This document shows positions 55,309 to 63,919 of a stretch of DNA of 64,000 nt, piece after piece. The notes beneath the pieces were generated by a model that was not told the origin of the DNA, made no database searches, and saw only the letters and a list, made by a program, of their open reading frames with translations. The translations under genes and the position numbers were made by a program. This stretch comes from Corynebacterium falsenii (GTDB lineage Bacteria > Actinomycetota > Actinomycetes > Mycobacteriales > Mycobacteriaceae), in assembly GCA_001054945.1 (NCBI GenBank), contig JVKJ01000005.1:558001-622000 (forward strand), in the 5' to 3' direction. The number at the start of each line of letters is the position of its first letter. The stretch's first letter is position 1.

Positions 55309-55555
55309 CTTTTTTATTTTCCCGGCACCCCGACAATCTGGGCAGCTGCCGAACGCCTTACCAAGACACGCACGCGCACCACGCTCTAACCAAAGTGCCG
55401 TGCCCGTTATGCTGGATTGCAGCGAAACGGAAAGCTCAACCCTCGTTAGCACCTCCCCGATGTACCTCTGAACAGCCGTTTTTAGCATGTTCAGACCCAC
55501 CGGGCCGCGCTACGAGGTGGCGTCCCCAATAAAGAACGGAAAGGCACGTACAACA

Positions 55556-57064
55556 GTGAGCAGCAAGCAGGAGAACACCCCCCAGCCCGCGGAGCTCGCG
55601 CTCATCGTGCTGGCTGCAGGTGCTGGCACGCGGATGAAATCGGCGACCCAGAAGACCCTTCACTCCATCGGCGGGCGCACCATGCTGAGCCACAGCCTCC
55701 ACGCCGCCGCCGGGGCGAACCCGCAGAGCATCGTTGCCGTCATCGGGCACGGTCGGGAACAGGTCGGACCCGCCGTGGATCACGTCGCCGAGGAGTTGGG
55801 GCGCCCCATTCACGCCGCTGTCCAGGAGGAGCAGAACGGCACCGGACACGCGGTACAGTGCGCTATGCCCGCGCTGGAGGATTTCCACGGCACCGTCATC
55901 GTGACCAATGCGGACGTTCCGCTGCTTACTGCTGATACCCTGCGCGACCTCTACGAAGCACACACCCAATCCCCCACAGCCGTGACCGTGCTGAGTGTTC
56001 GCCAGGACAATCCCACCGGTTATGGCCGCATTGTGCGCGATTCCAGCGACAACGTCACCGCCATTGTGGAGGAAAAGGACGCAACCCCAGACCAAAAGCG
56101 GATCACCGAGGTGAACTCCGGGGTCTTCGCGTTTGATTCGGACATCTTGCGTTCCTCCCTGAACCAGCTGAACACCGACAACGCTCAGGGCGAGCTGTAC
56201 CTCACCGATGTCCTGGGGATTGCCCGGGAGGAGGGCCACCCCGTCCGCGCTTTCATCGCCGAGGATCCCTCGGAACTGGCGGGCGTGAACGATCGCGTGC
56301 AGCTGGCGGCCGCCGGCGCGGCGATGAATCGGCGCCATGTGGAGGCCGCAATGCGCGGGGGCGCGACCATCGTGGACCCCGCGACCACCTGGATTGACGT
56401 GGACGTGCAGATCGGCCAGGACGTCACCATCCACCCCGGCACGCAGCTCAAGGGCACGACCCGCGTGGGCGATGGCGCCACGATCGGCCCGGATTCCACC
56501 CTCACCAACGTGCGCATTGGAACCGGCGCCACGGTCATCCGCACCCACGCCCTGGATGCCGTCATTGGGGACGACGCGGACGTTGGCCCCTTCACCTACC
56601 TGCGCCCCGGCACCGTCCTTGGACCCCAGGGCAAGCTCGGAGGGTTCGTGGAGACAAAGAAGGCCACCATCGGTCGCGGTTCGAAGGTCCCCCACCTCAC
56701 CTACATTGGGGACGCCACCGTTGGAGACTTCTCCAACATCGGCGCCTCAAGTGTGTTTGTGAACTATGACGGCGTCAACAAGCACCACACGACGGTAGGC
56801 TCCCATGTCCGCACAGGCTCCGACACCATGTTCATCGCCCCAGTGACGGTGGGTGACGGTGCCTATTCCGGCGCAGGCACGGTGTTGAAGGATGATGTGC
56901 CACCAGGTGCACTGGCCGTCTCCGGCGGGCGCCAGCGCAATATCGAGGCCTGGGTGGAAAACAAGCGCTACGGCACCCCGGCTGCCGAGGCGGCGGCAGA
57001 AGCGCAGAAGCGGATGGCCGACGGCGGCTCTCCGACCTCCGATCCGGAGCTGCCCGAGGAGTAG
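55556..57064 (+). CDS. glmU: Bifunctional UDP-GlcNAc pyrophosphorylase / glucosamine-1-P N-acetyltransferase
   Basis: 502 aa from GTG 55556 (AAAGG upstream); the frame is open to 55487. The N-terminal pyrophosphorylase domain begins L-A-A-G-A-G-T-R-M-K-S near residue 18 and contains Q-E-E-Q-N-G-T-G-H-A. The C-terminal domain (about residues 270-480) is made of left-handed beta-helix hexapeptides with H-P-G-T, I-G-P and V-G-D turns and a conserved P-F-T-Y-L-R-P. GlmU supplies UDP-GlcNAc for peptidoglycan and other wall polymers. The next gene, prs, follows after 138 bp. Confidence 0.95.
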   Translation: MSSKQENTPQPAELALIVLAAGAGTRMKSATQKTLHSIGGRTMLSHSLHAAAGANPQSIVAVIGHGREQVGPAVDHVAEELGRPIHAAVQEEQNGTGHAVQCAMPALEDFHGTVIVTNADVPLLTADTLRDLYEAHTQSPTAVTVLSVRQDNPTGYGRIVRDSSDNVTAIVEEKDATPDQKRITEVNSGVFAFDSDILRSSLNQLNTDNAQGELYLTDVLGIAREEGHPVRAFIAEDPSELAGVNDRVQLAAAGAAMNRRHVEAAMRGGATIVDPATTWIDVDVQIGQDVTIHPGTQLKGTTRVGDGATIGPDSTLTNVRIGTGATVIRTHALDAVIGDDADVGPFTYLRPGTVLGPQGKLGGFVETKKATIGRGSKVPHLTYIGDATVGDFSNIGASSVFVNYDGVNKHHTTVGSHVRTGSDTMFIAPVTVGDGAYSGAGTVLKDDVPPGALAVSGGRQRNIEAWVENKRYGTPAAEAAAEAQKRMADGGSPTSDPELPEE

Positions 57065-57202
57065 AATGGCAGGCTGTTTCGGCCCCGCGTCGCTCCTCAT
57101 TGTTGGAAGCGGAAGAATTACATTTATCATGTAAGCGCGAGCCCCGCTACGTAGTTGTGGGGCACACATCACCAGAGAAAAATCGTTGGAAGGCTCAATT
57201 TA

Positions 57203-58174
57203 GTGTCCACCACTCACTGGATCGATAATCAGAAGAACTTGATGCTGTTCTCCGGGCGAGCACACCCAGCGCTGGGTGAAGCCGTCGCTCGTGAGCTCGG
57301 TGTGGAGCTCACCCCCACCACGGCGCGCGACTTCGCCAACGGCGAGATCTTCGTCCGCTTTGAGGAATCGGTCCGTGGCTCCGATGCCTTCGTACTGCAG
57401 GCGCACCCGCAGCCTCTGAACAATTGGCTGATGGAACAGCTGATCATGATTGATGCGCTGAAGCGCGGCTCTGCTAAGCGCATCACCGCGATCCTGCCGT
57501 TCTACCCCTACGCTCGTCAGGACAAAAAGCACCGCGGGCGCGAGCCTATCTCCGCTCGCTTGATCGCAGACATGTTCAAGACCGCGGGCGCGGACCGCCT
57601 CGTGTCGGTTGATCTGCACACCGATCAGATTCAGGGCTTCTTTGACGGTCCAGTGGATCACATGCACGCCATGCCGATCCTCACCGACTACGTGAAGGAA
57701 AACTACAACCTGGACAACATCTGCGTGGTCTCCCCGGATGCAGGTCGCGTGAAGGTCGCCGAAAAGTGGGCCAACGAGCTGGGTGATGCCCCCTTGGCTT
57801 TCATCCACAAGACCCGCGACGTGGATGTCGCCAACAAGGTCACCGCCAACCGCGTGGTGGGCGATGTGAAGGGCCGCACCTGTGTCCTGCTCGATGACAT
57901 GATTGACACCGGAGGAACCATCGCCGGCGCGGTCGGCGTGCTGCGTGAAGCCGGTGCCGGCGATGTCATCATTGCCACGACCCACGGTGTGTTCAGCGGC
58001 CCTGCCCGTGAGCGCCTCAGCCAGTGCGGTGCCCGGGAGATCATCACGACCGATACTCTCCCCCAGTCCACCGAGGGTTGGGACAATCTCACGGTGCTGC
58101 CGATTGCTCCCCTCGTGGCCAAGACGATCCACGAGATCTTCGAAAACGGTTCCGTGACCACCCTGTTCGAATAG
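57203..58174 (+). CDS. prs: Ribose-phosphate pyrophosphokinase (PRPP synthetase)
   Basis: 323 aa from GTG 57203 with GGAAGG 9 bases upstream. Conserved features: D-F-A-N-G-E-I-F near residue 42, Y-A-R-Q-D-K-K-H-R-G-R-E-P-I near 100, V-D-L-H-T-D-Q-I near 135, and the PRPP-loop V-L-L-D-D-M-I-D-T-G-G-T near 230. It makes PRPP for nucleotides, histidine and tryptophan, and for DPA-linked arabinan precursors in this group. A terminator follows at 58214. Confidence 0.95.
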   Translation: MSTTHWIDNQKNLMLFSGRAHPALGEAVARELGVELTPTTARDFANGEIFVRFEESVRGSDAFVLQAHPQPLNNWLMEQLIMIDALKRGSAKRITAILPFYPYARQDKKHRGREPISARLIADMFKTAGADRLVSVDLHTDQIQGFFDGPVDHMHAMPILTDYVKENYNLDNICVVSPDAGRVKVAEKWANELGDAPLAFIHKTRDVDVANKVTANRVVGDVKGRTCVLLDDMIDTGGTIAGAVGVLREAGAGDVIIATTHGVFSGPARERLSQCGAREIITTDTLPQSTEGWDNLTVLPIAPLVAKTIHEIFENGSVTTLFE

Positions 58175-58213
58175 GTCGCGTCGTCGATCGAGGGGCCGGC
58201 TTCGACCGCCGCC

Positions 58214-58276
58214 CAGCCAGCGCTGTGCCAGCTCGCGAGTTTTGAGTTTGGCCGGCGCTGGCTGTTATTCTTTTAT
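58214..58276 (+). terminator. Terminator after prs
   Basis: CAGCCAGCGC (58214-58223) pairs perfectly with GCGCTGGCTG (58255-58264) across a long interior segment of 31 bases, followed by TTATTCTTTTAT. Confidence 0.7.
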
Positions 58277-58326
58277 CGATCTCGGCGAGGGCTGGTCTAC
58301 ATCAAACTTTTACCTAGACTGGCCGT

Positions 58327-58533
58327 TATCGGCGCGACGTTAACCCGTCCCTCCGGCGGTGCCACGGCAACTCCGGTGCGTGCGCGGGTTGTCACACGCC
58401 GCGAGAAGTCGCGGCATTTTTATGCCGCGAGCGCTCGTGATCAACGACCACCCGCAGCGCGCAAGCGCTGGGCTCCTCCGCGGCACTTCTCGGTGACCGC
58501 TGCAGGAGCTCGACACCGAAGAAGGAGAAAACC
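58327..58533 (+). promoter_or_regulatory. Long structured leader of rplY with terminator/antiterminator-like alternatives
   Basis: A -10-like TAGACT (58315-58320) puts the start near 58327, giving a leader of about 200 nt. Hairpin A, GCCGCGA-GAAG-TCGCGGC (58398-58415), is followed by ATTTTTAT like an intrinsic terminator. Hairpin B, TCGCGGCAT-TTTT-ATGCCGCGA (58409-58430), uses the same 3' arm and is mutually exclusive with A. A third hairpin, CAGCGC-GCAA-GCGCTG (58455-58470), has a GNRA tetraloop. Region 58265-58326 shows no gene. Confidence 0.6.
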
Positions 58534-59181
58534 ATGGCAGAATTGACCCGCCTGTTCGGCGAGCCTCGAAATGAATTCGGCAAGGGCGCTTCCCGTCGCC
58601 TGCGCCGTGACTTCCGCGTGCCAGGCGTTGTCTACGGCAACCACCTGGACCCCATGCACGTCCACGTTGACATCCTGGAACTGCAGGCCATCCTTCGTAA
58701 CGAAGGCGTCAACGCCGTGCTGGAGCTGCAGGTTGAAGGCCAGGACCACCTGGTCATGATCAAGCACGTCGACCAGAACGTCTTGACCCTGGACGTTGAC
58801 CACGTTGACTTCCTCAACGTGAAGCGCGGCGAAAAGGTTGAGGTCGAGGTCCCAGTGACCTTCGAAGGCGACCCAGCCCCAGGCGCCTTGGTCACCCAGG
58901 AAGCCGACGTGGTTCTGGTGCTGGCCGACGTGCTGGACATTCCAGAAGAAATCGTTGTAAACATCGAGGGCAAGGAAATCGGCGAGCAGATCACCGCCGG
59001 CGACCTGAAGATGCCATCCAACTGCTCCCTGGCAGCCGAGGAAGACACCCTCCTCATCAACATTGTTGAGCCGGAAGAGGAAGAGCTGCCCGAGCCAGGC
59101 GAAGAGGACGGCGAGGAAACCGCTGAGGCCGAGGCCAAGGAGCCAGAGGCCACCGAGGCTGCAGAGTCCGACGAGTCCTAA
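58534..59181 (+). CDS. rplY: 50S ribosomal protein L25/general stress protein Ctc
   Basis: 215 aa, the long Ctc type. The N-terminal 5S-rRNA-binding domain (about residues 1-95) has R-N-E-F-G-K-G-A-S-R-R-L-R and V-P-G-V-V-Y-G. The C-terminal TL5/Ctc domain runs to about residue 185. A 35-residue acidic Glu/Ala tail follows, ending E-S-D-E-S. It binds 5S rRNA in the large subunit. AAGGAG stands upstream of the ATG. The long upstream leader suggests expression control. Confidence 0.95.
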   Translation: MAELTRLFGEPRNEFGKGASRRLRRDFRVPGVVYGNHLDPMHVHVDILELQAILRNEGVNAVLELQVEGQDHLVMIKHVDQNVLTLDVDHVDFLNVKRGEKVEVEVPVTFEGDPAPGALVTQEADVVLVLADVLDIPEEIVVNIEGKEIGEQITAGDLKMPSNCSLAAEEDTLLINIVEPEEEELPEPGEEDGEETAEAEAKEPEATEAAESDES

Positions 59182-59214
59182 GACTCAGAACTCGCTGCCG
59201 GGCGCGCCGGCTGC

Positions 59215-59256
59215 CCCCGTCACCCAGTTTTTCACGCTGGGTGGCGGGGATTTTTG
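59215..59256 (+). terminator. Terminator after rplY
   Basis: A stem of about 13 bp (59215-59227 with 59237-59249, one G-T pair), 9-base loop, followed by ATTTTTG. Confidence 0.85.
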
Positions 59257-59349
59257 TTGGACCTCAACCAACTACAGGTGGCAACGCGGCTCTACCCCAG
59301 CCCTTGAGATCCTCGGGCTACAAAATGTTCCGACCACGGATGTGCGAAG

Positions 59350-59985
59350 ATGGTCTGCGTGTTTGGCAAGAAGGGAAACCAAGACATTTCCACCGGTCGC
59401 TCCCCCTGGCTCATCGTCGGCCTGGGAAATCCGGGAGACAAGTACGCGCACAATCGCCACAATGTTGGGTACATGGTGATCGATGAGCTCTTGTCCGAGC
59501 TCTCCCCCGTCCCCGGCACCCTCAGCCAGCACAAGAAGACCCAGAGCCTCATCTGCCAAACCACACTGGGTGATGTCCCAGTGATTTTCGCCCGCTCGCG
59601 TGCGTATATGAATCTTTCTGGCGGCTCGATCGGCGCCCTGGCTGCGTTCTTCAAGGTGCCCGCGGAGCACATCATCGTCATCCACGACGAATTGGACCTC
59701 GATCCCGGCACCGTTCGCGTCAAAGTGGGCGGAGGCGAGAACGGGCACAATGGCCTGAAATCAACCAGCCAGGCGCTGGGCACCCGGGATTACATTCGCG
59801 TTCGCGTAGGGATCGGGCGCCCGCCCGGTCGGATGGATGTCGCCGCCTTCGTGCTCAAGGACTTCACAAAGGCCGAGCGCGAGTGGTTGCCCGTTGCCAT
59901 TGGGGACGCCAGTGATGCCGTGGAACTCATGACCACTCATGGCGTCCAGGTGGCTCAGAATGAGATTCACGGTCGCCAGCACTAG
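59350..59985 (+). CDS. pth: Aminoacyl(peptidyl)-tRNA hydrolase
   Basis: 211 aa from ATG 59350; the family core begins P-W-L-I-V-G-L-G-N-P-G-D-K-Y near residue 19, so a start further in is possible. The catalytic His is in H-N-R-H-N-V-G-Y near residue 36, followed by Y-M-N-L-S-G near 83 and H-D-E-L-D-L near 115, all Pth signature elements. Pth recycles peptidyl-tRNAs dropped from ribosomes. It follows rplY as in mycobacteria (Rv1014c/Rv1015c, recalled). It is convergent with the urease operon; stops are 6 bp apart. Confidence 0.9.
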   Translation: MVCVFGKKGNQDISTGRSPWLIVGLGNPGDKYAHNRHNVGYMVIDELLSELSPVPGTLSQHKKTQSLICQTTLGDVPVIFARSRAYMNLSGGSIGALAAFFKVPAEHIIVIHDELDLDPGTVRVKVGGGENGHNGLKSTSQALGTRDYIRVRVGIGRPPGRMDVAAFVLKDFTKAEREWLPVAIGDASDAVELMTTHGVQVAQNEIHGRQH

Positions 59986-59990
59986 TGCGC

Positions 59991-60956
59991 CTAGCCGGCC
60001 GCTTTTGGAGCGGGTGCGCTCGCGCCAGTACGTCGCTTTCGGAGGGCACGGGGTGCGTTGATGGCCAACAAAACGAGCCACATGGCCACCAAGAATGGCC
60101 AGGTGTACTGCGGTACCGGCAGCTTGTTGATGGGAATGTGTACCACCATCGCGACCAGCACGCCTACGGTCGCAGCTCCCACTCTCACGGTCCACGAACG
60201 ATCGACGAGGAAAACGGCACCGAGGGCGATGGCTACCAGCACTGGGGAGTAGCCCAGCATGCCCGTAGAGATCTGCTCCATATGCACATTGGCCACCAGG
60301 GACACCGCAATGCTCAGCACACTTGCTGCCAACGCGAAGGCAGCGACTCGGAGACTTCCCACCGCCAGCGCCACCAGGATGAGCAGTCCGGGGATCACTC
60401 CATCGGACAGAATGACCTCGGAGAAGTTGTTGAAGATTCCCGTGACACCACCGCGAAGCAGCTCTGCGCGCGAGGTGGGCTCGCCCTCCTTCAGCAGCGG
60501 CCACAGCACGTCGAAAATGAGGTCCGCCACGATACAAAAGGGGGCGGTCGCCACGGGTAGCTGTGCCCACGTCAGGACAGAGGTGGAAAATATCCGCTCC
60601 AGAAGCATGTGAACGCCGTGGCAGGCAGCGGCACCGACCAAGGTGATGCACACAGCTTCCGTACCGCCACCGAGAGCAGCGAAGGCCGAGGCTCCCACCA
60701 GCGCCCCGTTGTAGCCACGGAGCCCCTGCAGCGCGTCGGTGCGCTGCCCGGACGCAAATCCCACTGCGTTTTGGACGATGCTCCCCAGCAGCATCAGCCC
60801 CGCGGCCCACACGTTGAACACGGCAGCTCCGGCCAAAATCAGCGCGCCGGAGAGCGCATTTTCAATCAAAAAAATTTGGGACAGTCCCCGAAGGGTTGCT
60901 TTGGAAAATGCCACCGCAGTGGCGTCCCCCCTAATACTTCCGTAAGAAGAGCTCAC
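59991..60956 (-). CDS. Urea transporter (UT family)
   Basis: 321 aa from GTG 60956, with GGAGGGGG upstream. About ten membrane helices are arranged as two repeats. Repeat 1 has G-L-S-Q-I-F-L-I-E-N and G-L-R-G-Y-N-G-A-L-V-G; repeat 2 has G-I-F-N-N-F-S-E-V-I and L-G-Y-S-P-V-L-V-A-I. The conserved Q-x-F near residue 28 and the N-G repeat match bacterial UT/Yut channels that let urea cross the membrane. It is the last gene of the urease cluster; its start lies inside the ureD 3' end, so it is co-transcribed and likely co-translated. Confidence 0.85.
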   Translation of the reverse strand: MSSSYGSIRGDATAVAFSKATLRGLSQIFLIENALSGALILAGAAVFNVWAAGLMLLGSIVQNAVGFASGQRTDALQGLRGYNGALVGASAFAALGGGTEAVCITLVGAAACHGVHMLLERIFSTSVLTWAQLPVATAPFCIVADLIFDVLWPLLKEGEPTSRAELLRGGVTGIFNNFSEVILSDGVIPGLLILVALAVGSLRVAAFALAASVLSIAVSLVANVHMEQISTGMLGYSPVLVAIALGAVFLVDRSWTVRVGAATVGVLVAMVVHIPINKLPVPQYTWPFLVAMWLVLLAINAPRALRKRRTGASAPAPKAAG

Positions 60957-61824
60957 CTTGCCCCCTCCATTCGTTCCTCAAGAAGTTGGCCACATCGAGA
61001 TGCAGCTGGCTGATAGTTTCCGTGTCCTGCGCGAGAGAGCGGATGCTGATGCAACGCATCCCCTCCGGGTTCCGGTGCCCAGCCCAGGACATCCCCGACA
61101 TGGTGTGCGAGGCGTCGATGAGTTGTGCGAGGCGCTCGAAGGCCGCATCGTCGAGGCGGCTATCCGCAACCAACAGTTGGCCCATGTGGCTGTACCCCTC
61201 CATGAACCCCATCTGAACCACGGAATCATCGTCACGCGGTTCAACCCTGATGTTGTCCACCGCGATGGGAACTGGCCCCTGTGCGGTGCGGACCCGCAAT
61301 TCCGTGCGCATGGAAAGAAACTTGTAGCGGAACGTGCTTCCATCCGGCGCCCAGCCGGGAGTAACGACCTCGCAGACCAGGGCGCTGGCCGTCGGGTCCA
61401 TGTCAATGACAGTCTTCTGGATGTACGAGCCCTCTCGATACACGATCAGCTGGTCGGGGACGTATTCCAGAGTTGAATGGGGGCCCAAAGTGACCCACAT
61501 ATCCTGCTGCGCAGGGCCCTGAGGGGTCCGGTAGATTTTCTGGGCGGATTGGGTGGTCAGCAGAAGGTTGGCAGAATCGTCGAGTTCAAAAGACATGAAA
61601 TAGCGGTCGGCCCCGAGGTACGCCCCGCCCGGGTTGACCACCGTGTACGTAACCTGCCCCGTCTCGTCCAGGTAGTGAGGGCGAAGCACCCGCAACGCAT
61701 CCTGGTGATACTGGCGGGCGGCGACGGTGCGCCCATTCCGCGATTCGAATCGCATGCTGAGCTGACCGGCCCATTCGGACCGGTCCAGCATGGGAATGTC
61801 CTCAAAGCGTGGGACGGTCTTCAC
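60931..61824 (-). CDS. ureD: Urease accessory protein UreD
   Basis: 297 aa from GTG 61824 with AGAAAGG 8 bases upstream; the frame is open to GTG 61869. The family signatures V-V-N-P-G-G-A-Y-L-G near residue 65 and T-Q-S-A-Q-K-I-Y-R-T-P near 92 are intact, as is the C-terminal R-N-E-W-R-G. UreD forms the UreDFG complex on apo-urease for nickel insertion. The 3' end overlaps the urea transporter start by 26 bp. Confidence 0.9.
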   Translation of the reverse strand: MKTVPRFEDIPMLDRSEWAGQLSMRFESRNGRTVAARQYHQDALRVLRPHYLDETGQVTYTVVNPGGAYLGADRYFMSFELDDSANLLLTTQSAQKIYRTPQGPAQQDMWVTLGPHSTLEYVPDQLIVYREGSYIQKTVIDMDPTASALVCEVVTPGWAPDGSTFRYKFLSMRTELRVRTAQGPVPIAVDNIRVEPRDDDSVVQMGFMEGYSHMGQLLVADSRLDDAAFERLAQLIDASHTMSGMSWAGHRNPEGMRCISIRSLAQDTETISQLHLDVANFLRNEWRGQGELFLRKY

Positions 61825-61943
61825 CCCGGCCACCTTTCTGTGTGTCGACAGATGTGCCCCGCACGCCACGGCAGCGCGCCGAGCCGCCCCTGGGGGCGAG
61901 CACCACCTCGGCCACCGCCGGGCGGTGAGTCAATATCGCTGGG

Positions 61944-62555
61944 CTAGTCAAGATCCTGCATGAGCACGTCCTTGCGGATCCACTCCTCCACCGTCTCGAG
62001 CCCCTCATCGGTCTTCAGGTTCGTGAAGGCGAAGGGCTTGTCCTTACGGAATTTCTTGGAATCTTCCTCCATCACAGAAAGATCGGCGCCCACGTAGGGT
62101 GCCAGGTCGGTCTTGTTGATAACGAAGAGATCCGACTTGATCATTCCCTGCCCAGCCTTGCGTGGGATTTTCTCGCCCTGTGCCACGTCGATGACATAGA
62201 TGGAGAAGTCAACCAATTCGGGGCTGAACGTTGCGGAGAGATTGTCGCCGCCGGATTCCACGAAGATGATCTGCAGGTCGGGGAACTGTTCTTTCAGTTC
62301 CTCGATGGCGGCCTCATTCATGGAGGTGTCTTCGCGAATGGCGGTGTGGGGGCATCCGCCGGTCTCCAGTCCCTTGATCCGCTCCACGGGGAGGACGGAG
62401 TTCTTCGCGAGGATTTTCGCGTCCTCGATGGTGTAGATGTCGTTGGTGATGGCAGCCATGGAGATCTCATCGCTCATGGAGCGGGTGATGCGCTCCACAA
62501 GCTGTGTCTTCCCGGCTCCCACTGGTCCGCCGATGCCAATGATGATGGGATCCAT
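61944..62555 (-). CDS. ureG: Urease accessory GTPase UreG
   Basis: 203 aa from ATG 62555, with AAAGGA 6 bases upstream; earlier in-frame Met codons at 62612 and 62630 lack family support. The P-loop G-G-P-V-G-A-G-K-T is near residue 10. The nickel-handling region G-G-C-P-H-T-A (Cys-Pro-His, near 67) and E-S-G-G-D-N are present, and the G4 motif is N-K-T-D. UreG hydrolyses GTP to drive nickel delivery. It lies 90 bp downstream of ureF. Confidence 0.95.
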   Translation of the reverse strand: MDPIIIGIGGPVGAGKTQLVERITRSMSDEISMAAITNDIYTIEDAKILAKNSVLPVERIKGLETGGCPHTAIREDTSMNEAAIEELKEQFPDLQIIFVESGGDNLSATFSPELVDFSIYVIDVAQGEKIPRKAGQGMIKSDLFVINKTDLAPYVGADLSVMEEDSKKFRKDKPFAFTNLKTDEGLETVEEWIRKDVLMQDLD

Positions 62556-62644
62556 GTTGTTCCTTTCCTCCAGGCTGTGCGTCTGGATGTTCAAATTTCC
62601 TGTGTTGTTCATGCCGGCGTTCCGCGCCATTGACGGCCGCGGGA

Positions 62645-63406
62645 TCAGCTCATGAATAGGCGCGCGAGCTGTTGCTGATGCTGCATTTGAGCAATTTCCA
62701 GCCCGGGCGACACCGCCCCGAGGTCATCGCGGTCGAGGGTCGCCGAGCGCTCCACTGCCCGTTCAACCCAGGTTTGCGCCTGTCGAATCACTCGCTGCCC
62801 CGTGTTCTGGCCCAAGGGAATCCCGCGGACGGCGTTCTGGGTCAGGGCTATGACCGTTGCGTACACATGCGCCGCCACTGCCTTGTCCACGTCCACCCTC
62901 AAGTCGCGCACGATCACAGCCCAGACGAGGGCTGGGTGGGAGCTTAGGTCGCCCTTGTGGACGCCAGCGTGATAGCGGTCCAGCCACGGCCCCGGATAAG
63001 ACGAATGCCCAATATCCAGGAGACGCTTACCCATGGTGATGCCCGCGTCGCGAACCTGCTCTGGGAGCGCCTGGGCCGTCACAAGACGGTCCAATTCCCT
63101 GACTTCGTCGAAGGAGCTGCACTGATACACCAGGCGAATGGCGAGGGCATCGGTGAATGTCAGCTGCTGATCCACGAACATCGTGAGCCACTGAGAGAAG
63201 CCCGCCTCACCCTCGATGTCGCCGCGCTGCATATAGGACTCAAAGCCCAGGGAATGGCTGAACGCGCCTGTCGGTAGGGCGGAATCGGCCAATTGCATCA
63301 ATGCCAGCTCACTGTTGATCGCGGCGGCGAGCCGTGGAGTTTCCGCAGACAGAGTTGCCCCAGACTCAGATTCCTTGGCCGCGGGGGCGTCCGATGATTG
63401 ACTCAT
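62645..63406 (-). CDS. ureF: Urease accessory protein UreF
   Basis: 253 aa. An N-terminal 30-residue hydrophilic extension precedes the UreF core: [23 protein letters not shown] near residue 35, typical of the family. UreF links UreD and UreG and acts as the regulator of the GTPase. The start is 9 bp after the ureE stop, so the genes are closely coupled. Confidence 0.95.
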   Translation of the reverse strand: MSQSSDAPAAKESESGATLSAETPRLAAAINSELALMQLADSALPTGAFSHSLGFESYMQRGDIEGEAGFSQWLTMFVDQQLTFTDALAIRLVYQCSSFDEVRELDRLVTAQALPEQVRDAGITMGKRLLDIGHSSYPGPWLDRYHAGVHKGDLSSHPALVWAVIVRDLRVDVDKAVAAHVYATVIALTQNAVRGIPLGQNTGQRVIRQAQTWVERAVERSATLDRDDLGAVSPGLEIAQMQHQQQLARLFMS

Positions 63407-63415
63407 CTCAGCGGG

Positions 63416-63919
63416 TTAGTGGGTGTGCTCAGCGTGCCGGAACGGAACTTCCATGACGCGCTCCGTACGGGAGTAGGGCACGCCGTGCGTGTCCAGGAAG
63501 TCCTGAACTGTGCGGTCATATTGCACGACCATGACCTGCGCACCGAAGTCGCTGTCTTCATCGAAGAACTGTGCCGGCAGGTGGCGGTTGCCCAAGCTGT
63601 GGGCCACGAATGCCATTTCCTTGATACTCCGGGCCGCGATCACGATGATGTCCGAAGTCTCCACGGACACGACGATCAGGTTCCGCGATGTGTTCTCCCC
63701 GTCACTCGGCTCTTCAATGGCGAGGATGTCGCCATCTTCCAAGTCCGGGGATCCGGCGGGCAGACGCAGCCCAATTTCACGGCCGTGATCAGTGGTCATC
63801 CGTTGGATCCGCTTCACCAGGTCCTGACTGGGCAGATAAACCTTTTCAACGTGGCTGCCCTCCTGAAGGCGCTTGCCTTCGGCGCTATTGATATTTCCGG
63901 CAATAGAGGTGACAATCAC
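63416..63919 (-). CDS. ureE: Urease accessory protein UreE
   Basis: 167 aa from GTG 63919, with AGGAGGAG upstream. The N-terminal domain (to about residue 80) carries G-R-E-I-G-L-R-L-P. The C-terminal metal domain has H-S-L-G-N-R-H-L-P-A-Q-F near residue 105, including the nickel-site His. The tail ends R-H-A-E-H-T-H, a modest His-rich sequence that could bind extra Ni but is far shorter than in Klebsiella UreE. UreE delivers nickel to UreG. ureABC are expected immediately to the right of the window. Confidence 0.95.
   Translation of the reverse strand: MIVTSIAGNINSAEGKRLQEGSHVEKVYLPSQDLVKRIQRMTTDHGREIGLRLPAGSPDLEDGDILAIEEPSDGENTSRNLIVVSVETSDIIVIAARSIKEMAFVAHSLGNRHLPAQFFDEDSDFGAQVMVVQYDRTVQDFLDTHGVPYSRTERVMEVPFRHAEHTH

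Noticed and set aside
62556..62630. Longer ureG starting at 62630
   Set aside because: The extra N-terminal residues are not in the family and the strong AAAGGA precedes ATG 62555.
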